The translations under genes were made by a program, and so were the position numbers. Under the pieces are notes generated by a model. It was given only the letters and a program-made list of their open reading frames with translations, was not told where the DNA came from and did not search any database. Below are positions 44,043-54,171 of a stretch of DNA of 64,000 bases, piece after piece (the stretch's first letter is position 1; each line of letters begins with the position of its first letter). This DNA comes from Peronospora farinosa (Eukaryota > Oomycota > Peronosporomycetes > Peronosporales > Peronosporaceae), in the NCBI GenBank assembly GCA_947646735.1, contig CANTFK010000863.1, positions 310,001 through 374,000 on the forward strand, in the 5' to 3' direction.

Positions 44043-46418
44043 TTATTCAAGACGTGGTCTTTTTGTCGAAACTAGACCCCTTGATATCTTGTAGACATCG
44101 CTTAGATTTGCCACTTCTTCTGCATATCGCACCAAATTCGCCTGAGAGTCCTCGTACCACTTACGTGTTTTAGTAATTGTCACAACTGAGTCTTCAATTC
44201 CGTCTCTGGATGCTTTGGCAACGTATGAAGACTCAGGGATACGTTTCTGATTGTATATAGTAGCATATTTCTTCGCCGTGTGAAGGTCAGTAAAGTTTTC
44301 ATCACTTCTCTCCCCTTTCAGAATCATCGATTGCTGAGGACCATGCAGAAACTCCGCAATCTCGTTGCACCCGGAGTACACCGCGTATGGCATCTCCCAT
44401 GAGAAAGTCTTGCTCAACTTATCCAATTTATGAATATCGCCTTCCAGCCACTCCACCCGCTTTGCAGCAATCTTCGAAAGCAAGGTAAACTGCTCGCTCG
44501 TTGGATCGAAGTCGCTACCATGCTGTACCAATACGTTGCCGAATGGACCAAGCTCATTTGGCTTCATTTTCTCAAGCTTACTTATCACCATATCGAACGA
44601 TTGGGAGTCACCGAGGCAGATAGCATGTCTCCACAAAACTTCAGCTGCTGTGGAAGAATGCAAGACCATTTTCTCTTTTTCGATTTCTTCCAAAGCTTTA
44701 GCGAGCAAAGCCTGCCGAGGTGCTCCATCATTCAAACCAGCAGCCACTCGTAACAGCATTTCCAAAGCCGAGTCTTCACCGTAACTAGAGAGAGGTGACT
44801 GGGTACCCAGAACATCCAACAATGCTTCACCGACGTCATCCCATGAAAAAGTGCTGGCAATCTTGATAAAAGCTGGGATCAGCGATGCGTTTTCGTGTTG
44901 CTGCCCCAACTTGGGACAATACTTGCTAAGGAACAACTTTGCCAATTCTGGATCTCCAACATCCACTAGTAGATTAAGAAAGGACCGGCAAAATCTGATG
45001 GAAACCTTCAGACTACGTCGCCACCAATCTTCTACACCCCAATCATACCTTGAACTAGCCGCATCCAAAAATGTGCGAAGTTCTGCAGCGCTAACTGGTT
45101 TACGAGATGCCAAATCTTTGACAGCGAGCTCAGCTGACGTAAAGTTTAGCATATTTTCCCCATGTCGGACAGTAGGCCACGCAAAAACTGCAAATCTCGA
45201 ATATTTTGTGCTGTCGATCGGGCCCTCGTTTCCCGTGTAAACAGTTTCCCATCTAGTAATGTAAGAATTCCAAAGCTCGAAAAACGTTTCACCTCCAGGA
45301 TTCAAAAAGTTAAATTTAAGCATTTTACCACCCTCTTCGTCCTTCCAACGTCCTAGATCTTCCCCGCTAGCGGTGTACCAGTGAAATGCTTGTTTTCGGC
45401 CCGAGCATGAGAAGCCATATGGACATATATCAACTCTTAACGACATTTTCACAATGAAGAATCGAAGTTTCTTATCGTCGGACACTCGGGAATTTGCAAC
45501 TTCAAGGGCTTGGAATCTGGCCCTATCGACTCCTTTGAGAGCTGCGCAACCGAAATCTCCAATGCTTTTCTTCGTGTAATGGTGGGATAAGAACAATGCG
45601 AATGATTCGTTTTCCATTTGACTGATAGCAACGCTTAGGGCGTCCGGGACGGTCCATGTCGGGTCTTTCCGTAGGTGATGCATCGTTGCCGGGAGACAAA
45701 TCGAGTACACCATAGCCAAGCGAAATCCCTTCGAAACTTTCTTTAAAGAATGCTCTGCATCAGCATAATGCACGGCAAAGTGAGGCAAATAAGGCGCAGT
45801 GCCATCGGCTTTGCCAAAATCGTGGCGGTGCTCTTCTTTATAATGATACACAACTAAGTCACCTCCTTCATGTGTGCTAGGTGGCTGAACGACCAACGTT
45901 GCAATCATACCGTCCTCCTTCTCGGTATCCCGGTGTATGCAAAAGTGACCACCCTCTTCATATACAAGCACCTTGTACAATTTGCACTGCAGTGGAATTC
46001 CTTTGTACCCCAAGCGATTCGCTATTATTTCAGTCAACTTATCAATTCCTTTCTCCCAAGAACGGTTTTTTATCTCGACTTGATCCGGTTCAAGCTGCCA
46101 ACTCTTCCGGACGCACTCATTAATCCTAGTTTCCATATTGTGTCCGTACGGAGACTTCTCATATTTTGCAATCAGCTTCTTCGCTTGTTCCTCAACAAGC
46201 GGAAGCGAAATCATTCCCAAAGAATCTACAAATAGTCCTGGATCAACCGGCAGAGTGTCAGCTTGACCACCGAACGAATACTCGCCAGCGTTTTCGTCTG
46301 CCAAACCTACAAGTTTGCTGATTTTGACACACACTTCTCCTTTTGGCACGGGTACATCATCAGGTTCACCTTCTCCTCCAAACGGCCACTTGTTCTTCCA
46401 ATATTCTGCTTCAAACAT
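44043..46418 (-). CDS. 2OG-Fe(II) oxygenase-domain protein, intact copy
   Basis: A single-exon, 791-residue protein from ATG 46418 (MFEAEYWKNKWPFG). The oxygenase (prolyl 4-hydroxylase-like double-stranded beta-helix) lies at about 60-235: KLYKVLVYEEGGHFCIHRDT with the HxD iron ligands near 158-160, TLVVQPPSTHEGGDLVVY, distal His in DAEHSLKKV near 220 and the 2-oxoglutarate Arg in GFRLAMVYS near 230. The remaining 550 residues are alpha-helical and of no family I recognise; they contain DWGVEDWWRRSLKVSIRFCR and many Leu/Ala/Glu helices, possibly a repeat scaffold. No signal peptide. The substrate is unknown. The broken inverted copy at 35003-37381 shows the gene was duplicated with its 3' flank. 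Confidence 0.82.
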   Translation of the reverse strand: MFEAEYWKNKWPFGGEGEPDDVPVPKGEVCVKISKLVGLADENAGEYSFGGQADTLPVDPGLFVDSLGMISLPLVEEQAKKLIAKYEKSPYGHNMETRINECVRKSWQLEPDQVEIKNRSWEKGIDKLTEIIANRLGYKGIPLQCKLYKVLVYEEGGHFCIHRDTEKEDGMIATLVVQPPSTHEGGDLVVYHYKEEHRHDFGKADGTAPYLPHFAVHYADAEHSLKKVSKGFRLAMVYSICLPATMHHLRKDPTWTVPDALSVAISQMENESFALFLSHHYTKKSIGDFGCAALKGVDRARFQALEVANSRVSDDKKLRFFIVKMSLRVDICPYGFSCSGRKQAFHWYTASGEDLGRWKDEEGGKMLKFNFLNPGGETFFELWNSYITRWETVYTGNEGPIDSTKYSRFAVFAWPTVRHGENMLNFTSAELAVKDLASRKPVSAAELRTFLDAASSRYDWGVEDWWRRSLKVSIRFCRSFLNLLVDVGDPELAKLFLSKYCPKLGQQHENASLIPAFIKIASTFSWDDVGEALLDVLGTQSPLSSYGEDSALEMLLRVAAGLNDGAPRQALLAKALEEIEKEKMVLHSSTAAEVLWRHAICLGDSQSFDMVISKLEKMKPNELGPFGNVLVQHGSDFDPTSEQFTLLSKIAAKRVEWLEGDIHKLDKLSKTFSWEMPYAVYSGCNEIAEFLHGPQQSMILKGERSDENFTDLHTAKKYATIYNQKRIPESSYVAKASRDGIEDSVVTITKTRKWYEDSQANLVRYAEEVANLSDVYKISRGLVSTKRPRLE

Positions 46419-46564
46419 CAGCGTTGAGCGCTTAGTATTAATCGAGCAGAATACCAACTGACCAGTAAGCCATTGTTTGTACTTGGATCAAGCTTTCGTT
46501 CGAGGGAAAAAGTCTAGAAACACTCAGTAAGGATGAACGGAGAGGTCAATGAAGTAAAATTTGG

Positions 46565-46674
46565 TTTACTTCGTCCCAAGTTTTTTTCTATGAAGCTTTT
46601 TAGCTCTTTAAATTACTTCGTCCCAAGTTTTTGAAGAAAAAAGTACATTTTTCTTAAAAACTTGGGACGAAGTA
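46565..46674. repeat. TACTTCGTCCCAAGTTTTT direct and inverted repeats
   Basis: Copies on the plus strand at 46567-46585 and 46614-46632 and an inverted copy at 46656-46674 (AAAAACTTGGGACGAAGTA). The last two form a 19-bp hairpin with a 23-nt loop that is itself partly self-complementary (GAAGAAAAAAGTACATTTTTCTT). This looks like the ends of a small DNA transposon or MITE. Confidence 0.8.
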
Positions 46675-46956
46675 GAGCAAGTTTTCTGTAGCGGGGTCTG
46701 TTGAAAACCGGTAATAATGCATACAATGCAAACTTAATACTTGTCCTTTCGGAGGTACAGAGTGTGGGCAATATCGGTAATACCGTATCTTGTTGGTTAT
46801 GGGTCGATAATCGATACTAGTACAACATACACTAATGCCTGGATGACGTGTCATCCATTTAAAAGTTCTGCATACAATATTATAGTTACTATTATATGTA
46901 TAGTGATTAGACTAGTGTAGGTTTTAATGTCATATAAAAGAGTTCAGGGAAACCGC

Positions 46957-47018
46957 TATGGCCACAGACATTAAAACTAGGGCCACAGTCATTTAAACTA
47001 CGGCCACGGACAATTAAC
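46957..47018. repeat. Short tandem repeat, about 21-bp period, GGCCAC core
   Basis: Three degenerate units: atGGCCACAGACATTAAAACTA, gGGCCACAGTCATTTAAACTA and cGGCCACGGACAATTAA. Confidence 0.65.
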
Positions 47019-47304
47019 CCAGCCAATCACAGCTTAGAACATTCAATTATAATTACGCACTCCAGATAATTAATTTTGTAGCGGAGCTACACATATCTAT
47101 AGCCAGAGGAAGACTTTTAGGCTGAAAGCCTCTTAATCCTATAGCCTTAATTAACGTTAACGGTTCAAAGTGTAACAGGGCATCTAGTTACACGTAAACA
47201 GTAGGTAATATACTTAATGTTTGGTCTAAAAGTATTCATGATTACTTTTGAGCTGTCACTTGGGTGCGATACACAAATGTGATCCACCCTCGTGAATGTG
47301 ATAT

Positions 47305-47639
47305 TGTAATGGGCTACATTAATCACATAGTTAACACAAATAAACAATTACATATGTAGACAGGTGCTGGGCCCGACACAGCGTGGCAATTCATTATTGG
47401 TTTGTTATTGGGGCCTAAAGTCCCCAATGTTGGACCAATGATAAATCAACCTGAAATTGTGTGGTTCCCGAAAGGCGGGAACACTGTCGTATTTATTACG
47501 ACTAAAAATCTTCGTAATTAGTACGAATTAAAACCAAAATAAAAATCTGAGTTAAATTTACTTAATACCTAATACTTGGGCTTGAGTCTTCCTCAAACGC
47601 GCGTGTAAGCTAGTGACGGTACGTTCTAGCCCCGTTACA
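47305..47639 (+). repeat. 5' LTR of element 1 (335 bp)
   Basis: TGTAATGGGCTACATTA ... CCCCGTTACA. It contains the inverted pair GGTTCCCGAAAGGCGGGAAC (47463-47482), probably a transcript hairpin. It lacks the GAATAGCGGG segment present in the other two LTRs. Confidence 0.9.
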
Positions 47640-47640
47640 C

Positions 47641-47656
47641 CTGGTAGCACTTAGTA
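47641..47656 (+). other. Primer-binding site
   Basis: TGGTAGCACTTAGTA starts two bases after the LTR's CA end, as expected for a site complementary to a tRNA 3' end (TGG pairs with CCA). The tRNA was not identified; element 2 has the same site with one change (TTTGTAG). Confidence 0.6.
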
Positions 47657-47665
47657 GTCCTTTTT

Positions 47666-48715
47666 ATGCCCGAGTTTGGGATGAGCGAATCGTCGTACTT
47701 TGACGCTCCAGATTTATTTCTGGAGCACGCGACCTTCCCCCATCTTACTGGTGTTGAGTGGGATGCCCTTAATCGCCTCGCGGCGATATCGGGAGAGGCA
47801 TTCGTCGCGTCGCTGATGAGATCAGCGACCCCTGACGCGCAACGTCTCGCCATACACGAGTTTATGGCACGCGAGCTCGCCGAATCCAACCGGCGAGGCT
47901 TAACTCCCTCGCGCCCTTCACGTAATGAGGCCGTGAAGATGGAAACCTCCTCCTACTCTGGAGAAGGTAAGGACCGGTTATCGCTGAATCGGTGGTTCCG
48001 AGAAGTTGATATCGCCATCGCCTCGAGACTTCTTGAGGCTCCACAGGCGAAGGTCAACTTTCTTCTTTCCCGCCTCACCGGGAAGGCCAAGGAGTGGGCC
48101 CTTGGTAAACTCGTTGTGGACGAGCACGCATTTCCCACCTTGGATACCATCCAGGACGATCTCCGTCTTGCCTTCGAGCCACCACAAGAGGATAAACTGG
48201 TGCGATCAAGATTCCTGTCGATGCGACAGGGTAAAATGGCGATGCGCGACTACGTACAGATGGCTAGGCATCTGGCGTCGTGTATTATCACGCACCCCAT
48301 GGACATGTACACACAGGTGAATGTCTTTGTGGATGGTATGCGTGAGGGGCAGACCCGCTTATCGCTGGAGCGCGCCGAGCCTGCAACATTGGAGGAGGCA
48401 TTCGCCATCGCACTCCGTGAAGACTTTAGGGTCACAAAGGCCTATGCCAAACCCTCGGTCGTCAGCGTTCCCCGGCCTTCTGGCCCAGAACCTATGGAGA
48501 TCGACGTTATTGAGTCGTCGGGTGACCGGCGACGTGTCTTTCATCATAAAGGTGACGCTCGCACCGGGCGTCCAATGGTTTGCTTTCGTTGTCTCAAGCC
48601 AGGACATCGCGCGGCAGAGTGCCGTGCGCCAGCCCCATTATCGGTGCAAGTAGTGGACGCCCATCATGAGGGTGCTGTACCGGCCGCACGTCCAAAAAAC
48701 GGTCGGGACCAGTAG
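47666..48715 (+). CDS. Gag of element 1
   Basis: 349 residues, intact. The central part matches Ty3-type capsid (RETROTRANS_GAG): [40 protein letters not shown] and [21 protein letters not shown] single CCHC zinc knuckle [14 protein letters not shown] lies near residue 311. It ends PKNGRDQ-TAG; the Pro-Lys-Asn codons are CCA AAA AAC, which form the frameshift site. It would make the virus-like particle and bind element RNA. The same gag is intact in element 2. Confidence 0.93.
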   Translation: MPEFGMSESSYFDAPDLFLEHATFPHLTGVEWDALNRLAAISGEAFVASLMRSATPDAQRLAIHEFMARELAESNRRGLTPSRPSRNEAVKMETSSYSGEGKDRLSLNRWFREVDIAIASRLLEAPQAKVNFLLSRLTGKAKEWALGKLVVDEHAFPTLDTIQDDLRLAFEPPQEDKLVRSRFLSMRQGKMAMRDYVQMARHLASCIITHPMDMYTQVNVFVDGMREGQTRLSLERAEPATLEEAFAIALREDFRVTKAYAKPSVVSVPRPSGPEPMEIDVIESSGDRRRVFHHKGDARTGRPMVCFRCLKPGHRAAECRAPAPLSVQVVDAHHEGAVPAARPKNGRDQ

Positions 48716-48735
48716 GTGCAGGGCGCCCTACTGGT
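48694..48735 (+). other. -1 programmed ribosomal frameshift signal between gag and pol
   Basis: The slippery heptamer A AAA AAC (48694-48700) lies exactly in the gag phase required (CCA AAA AAC). After a 7-nt spacer there is a 9-bp perfect stem, ACCAGTAGG (48708-48716) with CCTACTGGT (48727-48735), loop TGCAGGGCGC. The gag stop TAG (48713-48715) is inside the 5' arm. The pol frame is open from 48700 onward in the -1 frame. The identical arrangement occurs in element 2. Confidence 0.85.
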
Positions 48736-51700
48736 TGGAACGGAGGTCCGGGTCCCCCGGTGGCAGCCCAACCTTTCAGTCCTCCTGCGCTACGCGCACG
48801 GTTAAATGCCAATGGTGATTCACGTCTAATTATTGTCAGTTTACATGTCGCCGGCGTCCGGCGACCTCTGCGAGCACTCCTGGACTCAGGAGCAACAAAC
48901 AATTTCTTTCGTGAATCTTGTTTGTCGATGCTGCCTCCCAGCATTCAGGTCCGTGAGGGACCTGGCCAAGTCGTCGTCAAGTTGGCTGACGGGAAACCAC
49001 ACCGCGTATCGCGGCGCGAAGTGTCGTTGCCGTATACGTTTGATGGCTTTCGCAGTAATGATGATTTCTTGGTGATCGCAATGAATTATGCATTCGATTG
49101 CATACTGGGCATGCCATGGTTGGCACGTTATAAGCCCCAGATCGACTGGTTAGCCAGATCAGTGAGACGTCGACGCAAATTCGATGTCAGTGAAGTGTTT
49201 ACCCATCTCTTGGTATCTCCAAGTGACTGGCCGAACGTCACAGTCGTGGATCGTGATTCCACGACTTTGGCGGTGCACAGAGCGAGCGATGGCCCTCTCT
49301 GCACTGCCTGTGCTGTTCTTCGAGACACAAGTGACAGTGACTCCTCGCTACAGAGCGAAGAGGACGACGAGGACGACGCGGTCGAACAGGGGTTCCCGCG
49401 CGTCATTAATGCGGTTGAACAGGGGTTCCCGCACGTGAATGCAGTGGTTGAACCGGGGTTCCCATCTGCACCTATTGTGGTCGAGCAGGGGCTCCCACGA
49501 GGGAATTGTGACGACGAGCAAGAGCTCGCCAGCGAGTGTGACGTGGACGGACAGGAGTCCCCACGCGAGAGCATGATGGTCGAACCGGGGTTCCCATCAT
49601 CACCCTCTGTGGTCGAACCGAGGTCCCCACATGAGCATACTGTGGTTGAGCAGGGGCTCCCACACGGGTTTACGGCGGCCGAGCAGGAGCTCCCGCATCA
49701 AGTGTCGACGGTCGAGTTTGGGGTACTCCCGTCCAGTGTTTCCGGCATCGTGGATGACGACATCCAGTACCTAGAGAGGGGTGATGGTTTATCACCTGAC
49801 TGCGGTTCGCCAGCTTCGAGTAGTGGCTCGAAGCACGATGGGGACAACAGCACCGAGAATTTAGCGTTGGAATGTGTCCACGCTATCGTGTACGTGGAAG
49901 GGAGTCCACAAAGGCGCCAATGTATTGAGGTCGAGAGTCCTCCTCGTAATGCGTCTTCCATTACAAGTCTTCCAGGGCTTTCCTGGAAGCATTTCCTACG
50001 TGACCTTAAGGGAGGCACTGTGGAACAAGTGTGTCTAATCACCAACGAGGTGATTACCGTGGCAAACGAGGAGCATATGGCGCGTCCTCGAAGCGCTGAG
50101 CCGAAGTCTGCGCGTGAAGAAAGGTTTGCATCACAGTCATGGGAGGCCCTGCGAGAGTCTGGTAACCCCGTCTACGACATTGCTCGTGAGTATGCAGACG
50201 TGTTCCCGGACAAGATCCCGGCTGAACTTCCTGCGGACCGTGGTGTTCGGCACGAGATTGATCTCGTGCCAGGGTCGAAGTATTGTGTGACACGGCAGTG
50301 GCCGTTGCCTCGAGATCAAGTCGAAGCTATTGACGCATTCTTCGAAGGCCGCCGCAAAGCGGGTCATGTGCGGGAGAGTATCTCACCACATTCGAGTCCA
50401 ACCTTCTGCGTGAAGAATGCTACGGGAGGCTGGCGGATAGTGCATGCGTTCAATAAGTTGAATGATGCCACTATTCCTGCGCAAACGCCAATTCCCAGGA
50501 AGGACATGGTGCTGAATTCCATGTCAGGTAGTGTCATCTTCAGTGCCATCGACTTGACCGATGGCTTTTACTAGATTTTGATGCGCCCGAGCGATCTCCC
50601 ACTCACCGCGGTAAGCACCCCGAGTGGCATTTATGGGAGTGGCTGGTAATGCCACAAGGGTTGAAGAACGCTCCGGCCACTTTCAATCGCATGGTGTCTC
50701 AAGTGTTGAGACCCCTTCGGAACTTTGCTCCAAGTTATTTTGACGACATTTCGTCCACAGTCGCGCCGAGGGCAACCTCAACGATGTCCAAGTTCACCTT
50801 CAACACCTGAAGCAAGTGTTTCAAGTTATGCGGGACAACAAGTTGTACGCGAATCTCAAGAAGTGTGTCTTTTGTGCACCGGAGATTCCGGTGTTAGGTT
50901 GCTATGTGAGTAAATCAGGAGTTCGAGCTGATCCAGAGAAGGTGTCGTCCATCTTTTCTTGGCCCACGCCCAAGAACCCTCGGAGTTGCGCCAGTGGCTC
51001 GGATTGGATAATTATTTGCACAAGTATACGAAGGATTATGCTGGTTCTATCCAGCCTTTGTCGTCACTCTTGAAGAAAGACGCCACGTGGTTGTGGCGTC
51101 CCGAGCACCAAGCAGCCTTTGAAGCAGTAAAGAAGAGCCTAGCGTCAGCGCCAGTGCTGGTCCTACCAGACGATTCCAAGCCGTTCCACGTGGTTTGCGA
51201 CGCCAGTGATTTTGCAATCGGTTGTGCCCTCATGCAATTTGATGATGAGGGCCGTGAACGAGTCGTGAGTTATCAGTCGCGACAGATGAAGCCAGCTGAG
51301 AAGAACTATCCGGTTCACGACAAGGAGTTATTAGCGATGCGCTATGCACTCATCAAGTTTCGCGTGCATCTCCTTGGTGAAAGTACGTTTGCTTTGTACA
51401 CCGATCATGCATCGCTGCGCACAGCGATGAAGAGCCCACACCTGTCCCAACGGATGGCACGATGGCTCTCATTCTTCTCTGAGTACAACTTCGTCGTATA
51501 GTACAAGCCAGGCAAGATTAATATTCTCGCTGACGCCTTGTCACGACGTCCCGACTACGATCCTCGGACTGCTCTGAGTCGCCAGGCTACTGATGACGAG
51601 GACGATGATGACCGATGTGCAATGTGTGTATCGCTGAACTTAACTCGGGTTACACCCGTGCCGTGTTTATTTGATGAGAACGTCGCAGCGTACAAGGGTG

Positions 51701-54171
51701 ACTCAGATTATGCAGAAATTATCGAGTATCTGCGTGCTCCCAGCGATGCTGCACTGGGAGCATTATCCCGAACCAAGCGCGACCACATTCATCGATACAG
51801 TTTAGACGGCGATTTGCTTCTGTATAGCATCAACCAATTCGATTCTCCTCGCACGGTGATTGCCAATGACATGGATTTGCGTGCAAGAATCATCCACGAG
51901 TACCACGATGCCCCTGCTGGCGGCCATTTAGGCCGCGAAAAGACTTTCGCGACTGTGTCTCGAGACTTCTTCTGGCCCCACATGTATAAGTGGGTACGCA
52001 ACTGGATCCGAACGTGCAAAATATGCCAGCGTGTGAAGCCATCTCCATCGTTGCAGGCTCCATTGCGATCGTTGCCAATCGCAGCAGAGGCCTGGAGATC
52101 AGTTTCGATGGACTTCATCTTCGGGCTCGCGCCTGATAGCCAATCTCGAACGGGCATCTTGGTCTTTGTTGACAGATTCAGCAAGATGACACATCTCGTG
52201 CCTGTTCACGCTAAGGTCACCGCGGCAGATACCGCGGCTCACTTCATCGACGCGGTGTTCCGTCATCATGGCCTTCCAGAAAACATTGTTTCGGACCGTG
52301 ATCCGCGATTTACGTCCGCATTTTGGACGTCACTGTTCGAAATCCTCGGGACAAAACTGCAGATGTCGACTGCGGCCCATCCGGAAACGGATGGGCAAAC
52401 CAAGCGCGTGAACCGAGTCCTCGAAGATGTTCTTCGGAGTTATGCTAAGTCATTTACAAGTTGGAGTGCATTTTTACCACTCGCTGAGTTCGCACTCAAC
52501 AACGCCGTACACGCATCAACAGGGTTGACACCATTTTTTGTGAATTCGGCTCGTCACCCTCGTGTTCCTACTGTCTTGGCCGTGGGGCGACCCACAACAC
52601 CTAAATGGATCCACTCTGGGGGGGAATAAAGGTGATAAACAAGGATCGAGTGCAGCTCACGGTATTTTTAGTGCGAATGTAGTAACCCGGTACAAGGCAA
52701 AGCACGCGCGTCTGCCGATGGTGACTTCAGTCAAGTTGCCCAAATTAAGGATTCCAATAGAGACGGCTCGTCGACATCAACGACGAGCCGCCTCTACTAC
52801 AGGCCACAGATATGACGATACCTTTATGAGAGCCTTTGCCGTCGGGTATCACTCCGCACTGCTGCTTTGACTCCACAAGACCTGGCGTCCCCATTAGATC
52901 GATGGACTGCGCAGACATTAATTGACCCGTCTTCGGGTAAGCGTTCACCTACTGCCAACTACGCGCCGATTAAGTCGGCGCGACCAATTGGTGACATGGC
53001 TGAGTCGGAATTTATACTCCAACGTCAAGCAATCACCCGGTTTGTACGCGACGCACTACAATCTGCGGTAGATCAACAGAAAGAGAACTCTGACAAACAT
53101 GGCAGTAAGAACATGATCAGGTTTGAGAAAGGTGACCGTGCATTATTATCTACGGAAGGTTTAAGGGATTCAGCGGTCACTAACCTGGGCGCGAGTAAAC
53201 TCGCGCCACGCTTCACCGGTCCATTCAAGGTTCTGAAGGCAATCGGCGACGCTTATACACTCGACGTCCCCTCTTCACTGCGACTCTACCCGACATTCTA
53301 TGTCGGGAGGATGAAGGAATATCGTCCGGCTACGTTTCACGGTTTGGCTCCGATGCCGGCTTCAGGGGTTCGTAAGTCGAACGGCTTTCCCGTCGTGATC
53401 GACGCGCCAATGACATGGGGCGGGGTCTCGATCCCTTCTGAACATGACCAAGCATCTGGCGCTCCAGAATCCTTATCCGCTCGAGCAGTTCACGGTTCGA
53501 CTGCCGGTTCTCACTCGAAGTCTTCTCCGCCTGAGCAGCACATTCACTGGCAGCCTCAGCCTCCAGCCGAGCATCGGCAGCTATATTCACGGCCTGATCA
53601 ACATCGTCCTGAGCAACCAGGACGCCAGCACTACCACCGCGAGGGCCCTCCTCCGCTTGTTGATGCGGAGGGACAGGTGCGCTGGATTGTAGACCGCATT
53701 GTGGGTCACGAGGACCCTCCACAACCATTACTGCAGTCGGCTCATGAGAAGCGTGCGGTTCCATCCGTGCGTAGGTACCGAGTACGTTGGCTTGGATTCC
53801 CTCCCGAGCAGGATACATGGGAACCACGTTCCTCGCTCCTTCGTGACGTTCCAGATGTGGTTCTGTCGTATGAAGCCACGAAGCCGGACTATTCCAAGGC
53901 GGGCGAGCACGCGAACGCTCTCGTGACAAACGATAGCGGCAAGGAGATTCACGTCGTCGGGAACGAGAACGATGCCGTGAACGAGAACGATGTCGCAAAT
54001 GAGAACGACGCCGTGATCGAGAATGTCGCGGTGAATACATATCACGACTGCGAGGCGAGAATCGCAAAGCAGGACGGACAAGCGAACGTGTCGCTGCCCT
54101 GCGCTGATTATTCCGCGGAGATTGACTCCGCTGTCGCGAGTGGTGCTGCCAGCGAGGCGCACCAAAAATAA
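48700..54171 (+). pseudogene. Pol of element 1 (PR-RT-RH-IN-chromodomain), disabled
   Basis: In order: retropepsin with [11 protein letters not shown] and [10 protein letters not shown]; a linker of degenerate VVEQGFP/VVEPGFP repeats (about 49380-49690); RT ([21 protein letters not shown]); RNase H (CDASDFAIGCALMQ); integrase with HHCC and core SMDFIFGLAPDS/VSDRDPRFTS; GPF-like FTGPFKVLKAIGDAYTLDVP; chromodomain YRVRWLGFPPEQDTWEPRSS. Lesions shared with element 2: DGFY-TAG at 50572, a 1-bp frame change just after (near 50630), FVV-TAG at 51499, integrase Glu to Lys in QTKRVNR, and a frame change near 52860. Lesions found only here: 1-bp losses near 50750 and 50974 and a 1-bp gain near 52605. 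Confidence 0.92.

Larger units (their letters stand above)
46419..47304. other. Intergenic region before the first LTR, with repeats
   Basis: Contains an arrangement of direct and inverted ACTTCGTCCCAAG repeats (46565-46674), a short tandem GGCCAC repeat (46957-47018) and the small hairpin TTTAGGCTGAAAGCC near 47118. No coding frame. Probably decayed transposon sequence. Confidence 0.5.

Noticed and set aside
43876..44094. Possible small secreted protein with a hydrophobic N-terminal stretch
   Set aside because: It overlaps the 3' end of the intact 2OG gene in antisense, starts in the middle of the flank shared with the broken copy, and has no RXLR or cysteine pattern.
34540..46500. RXLR, CRN or other host-targeted effector genes
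   Set aside because: No frame combines an ATG-start signal peptide with RXLR-EER, LFLAK or a cysteine-rich small protein pattern.
51499..51501. UAG readthrough as a deliberate recoding site in pol
   Set aside because: Although shared by both copies, it is accompanied by frameshifts and the loss of the integrase Glu, so inherited damage is the simpler reading.
53728..54165. 145-codon minus-strand frame over the chromodomain tail
   Set aside because: It is a third frame over the 18-bp repeats; neither the chromodomain nor the antisense ORF uses it.
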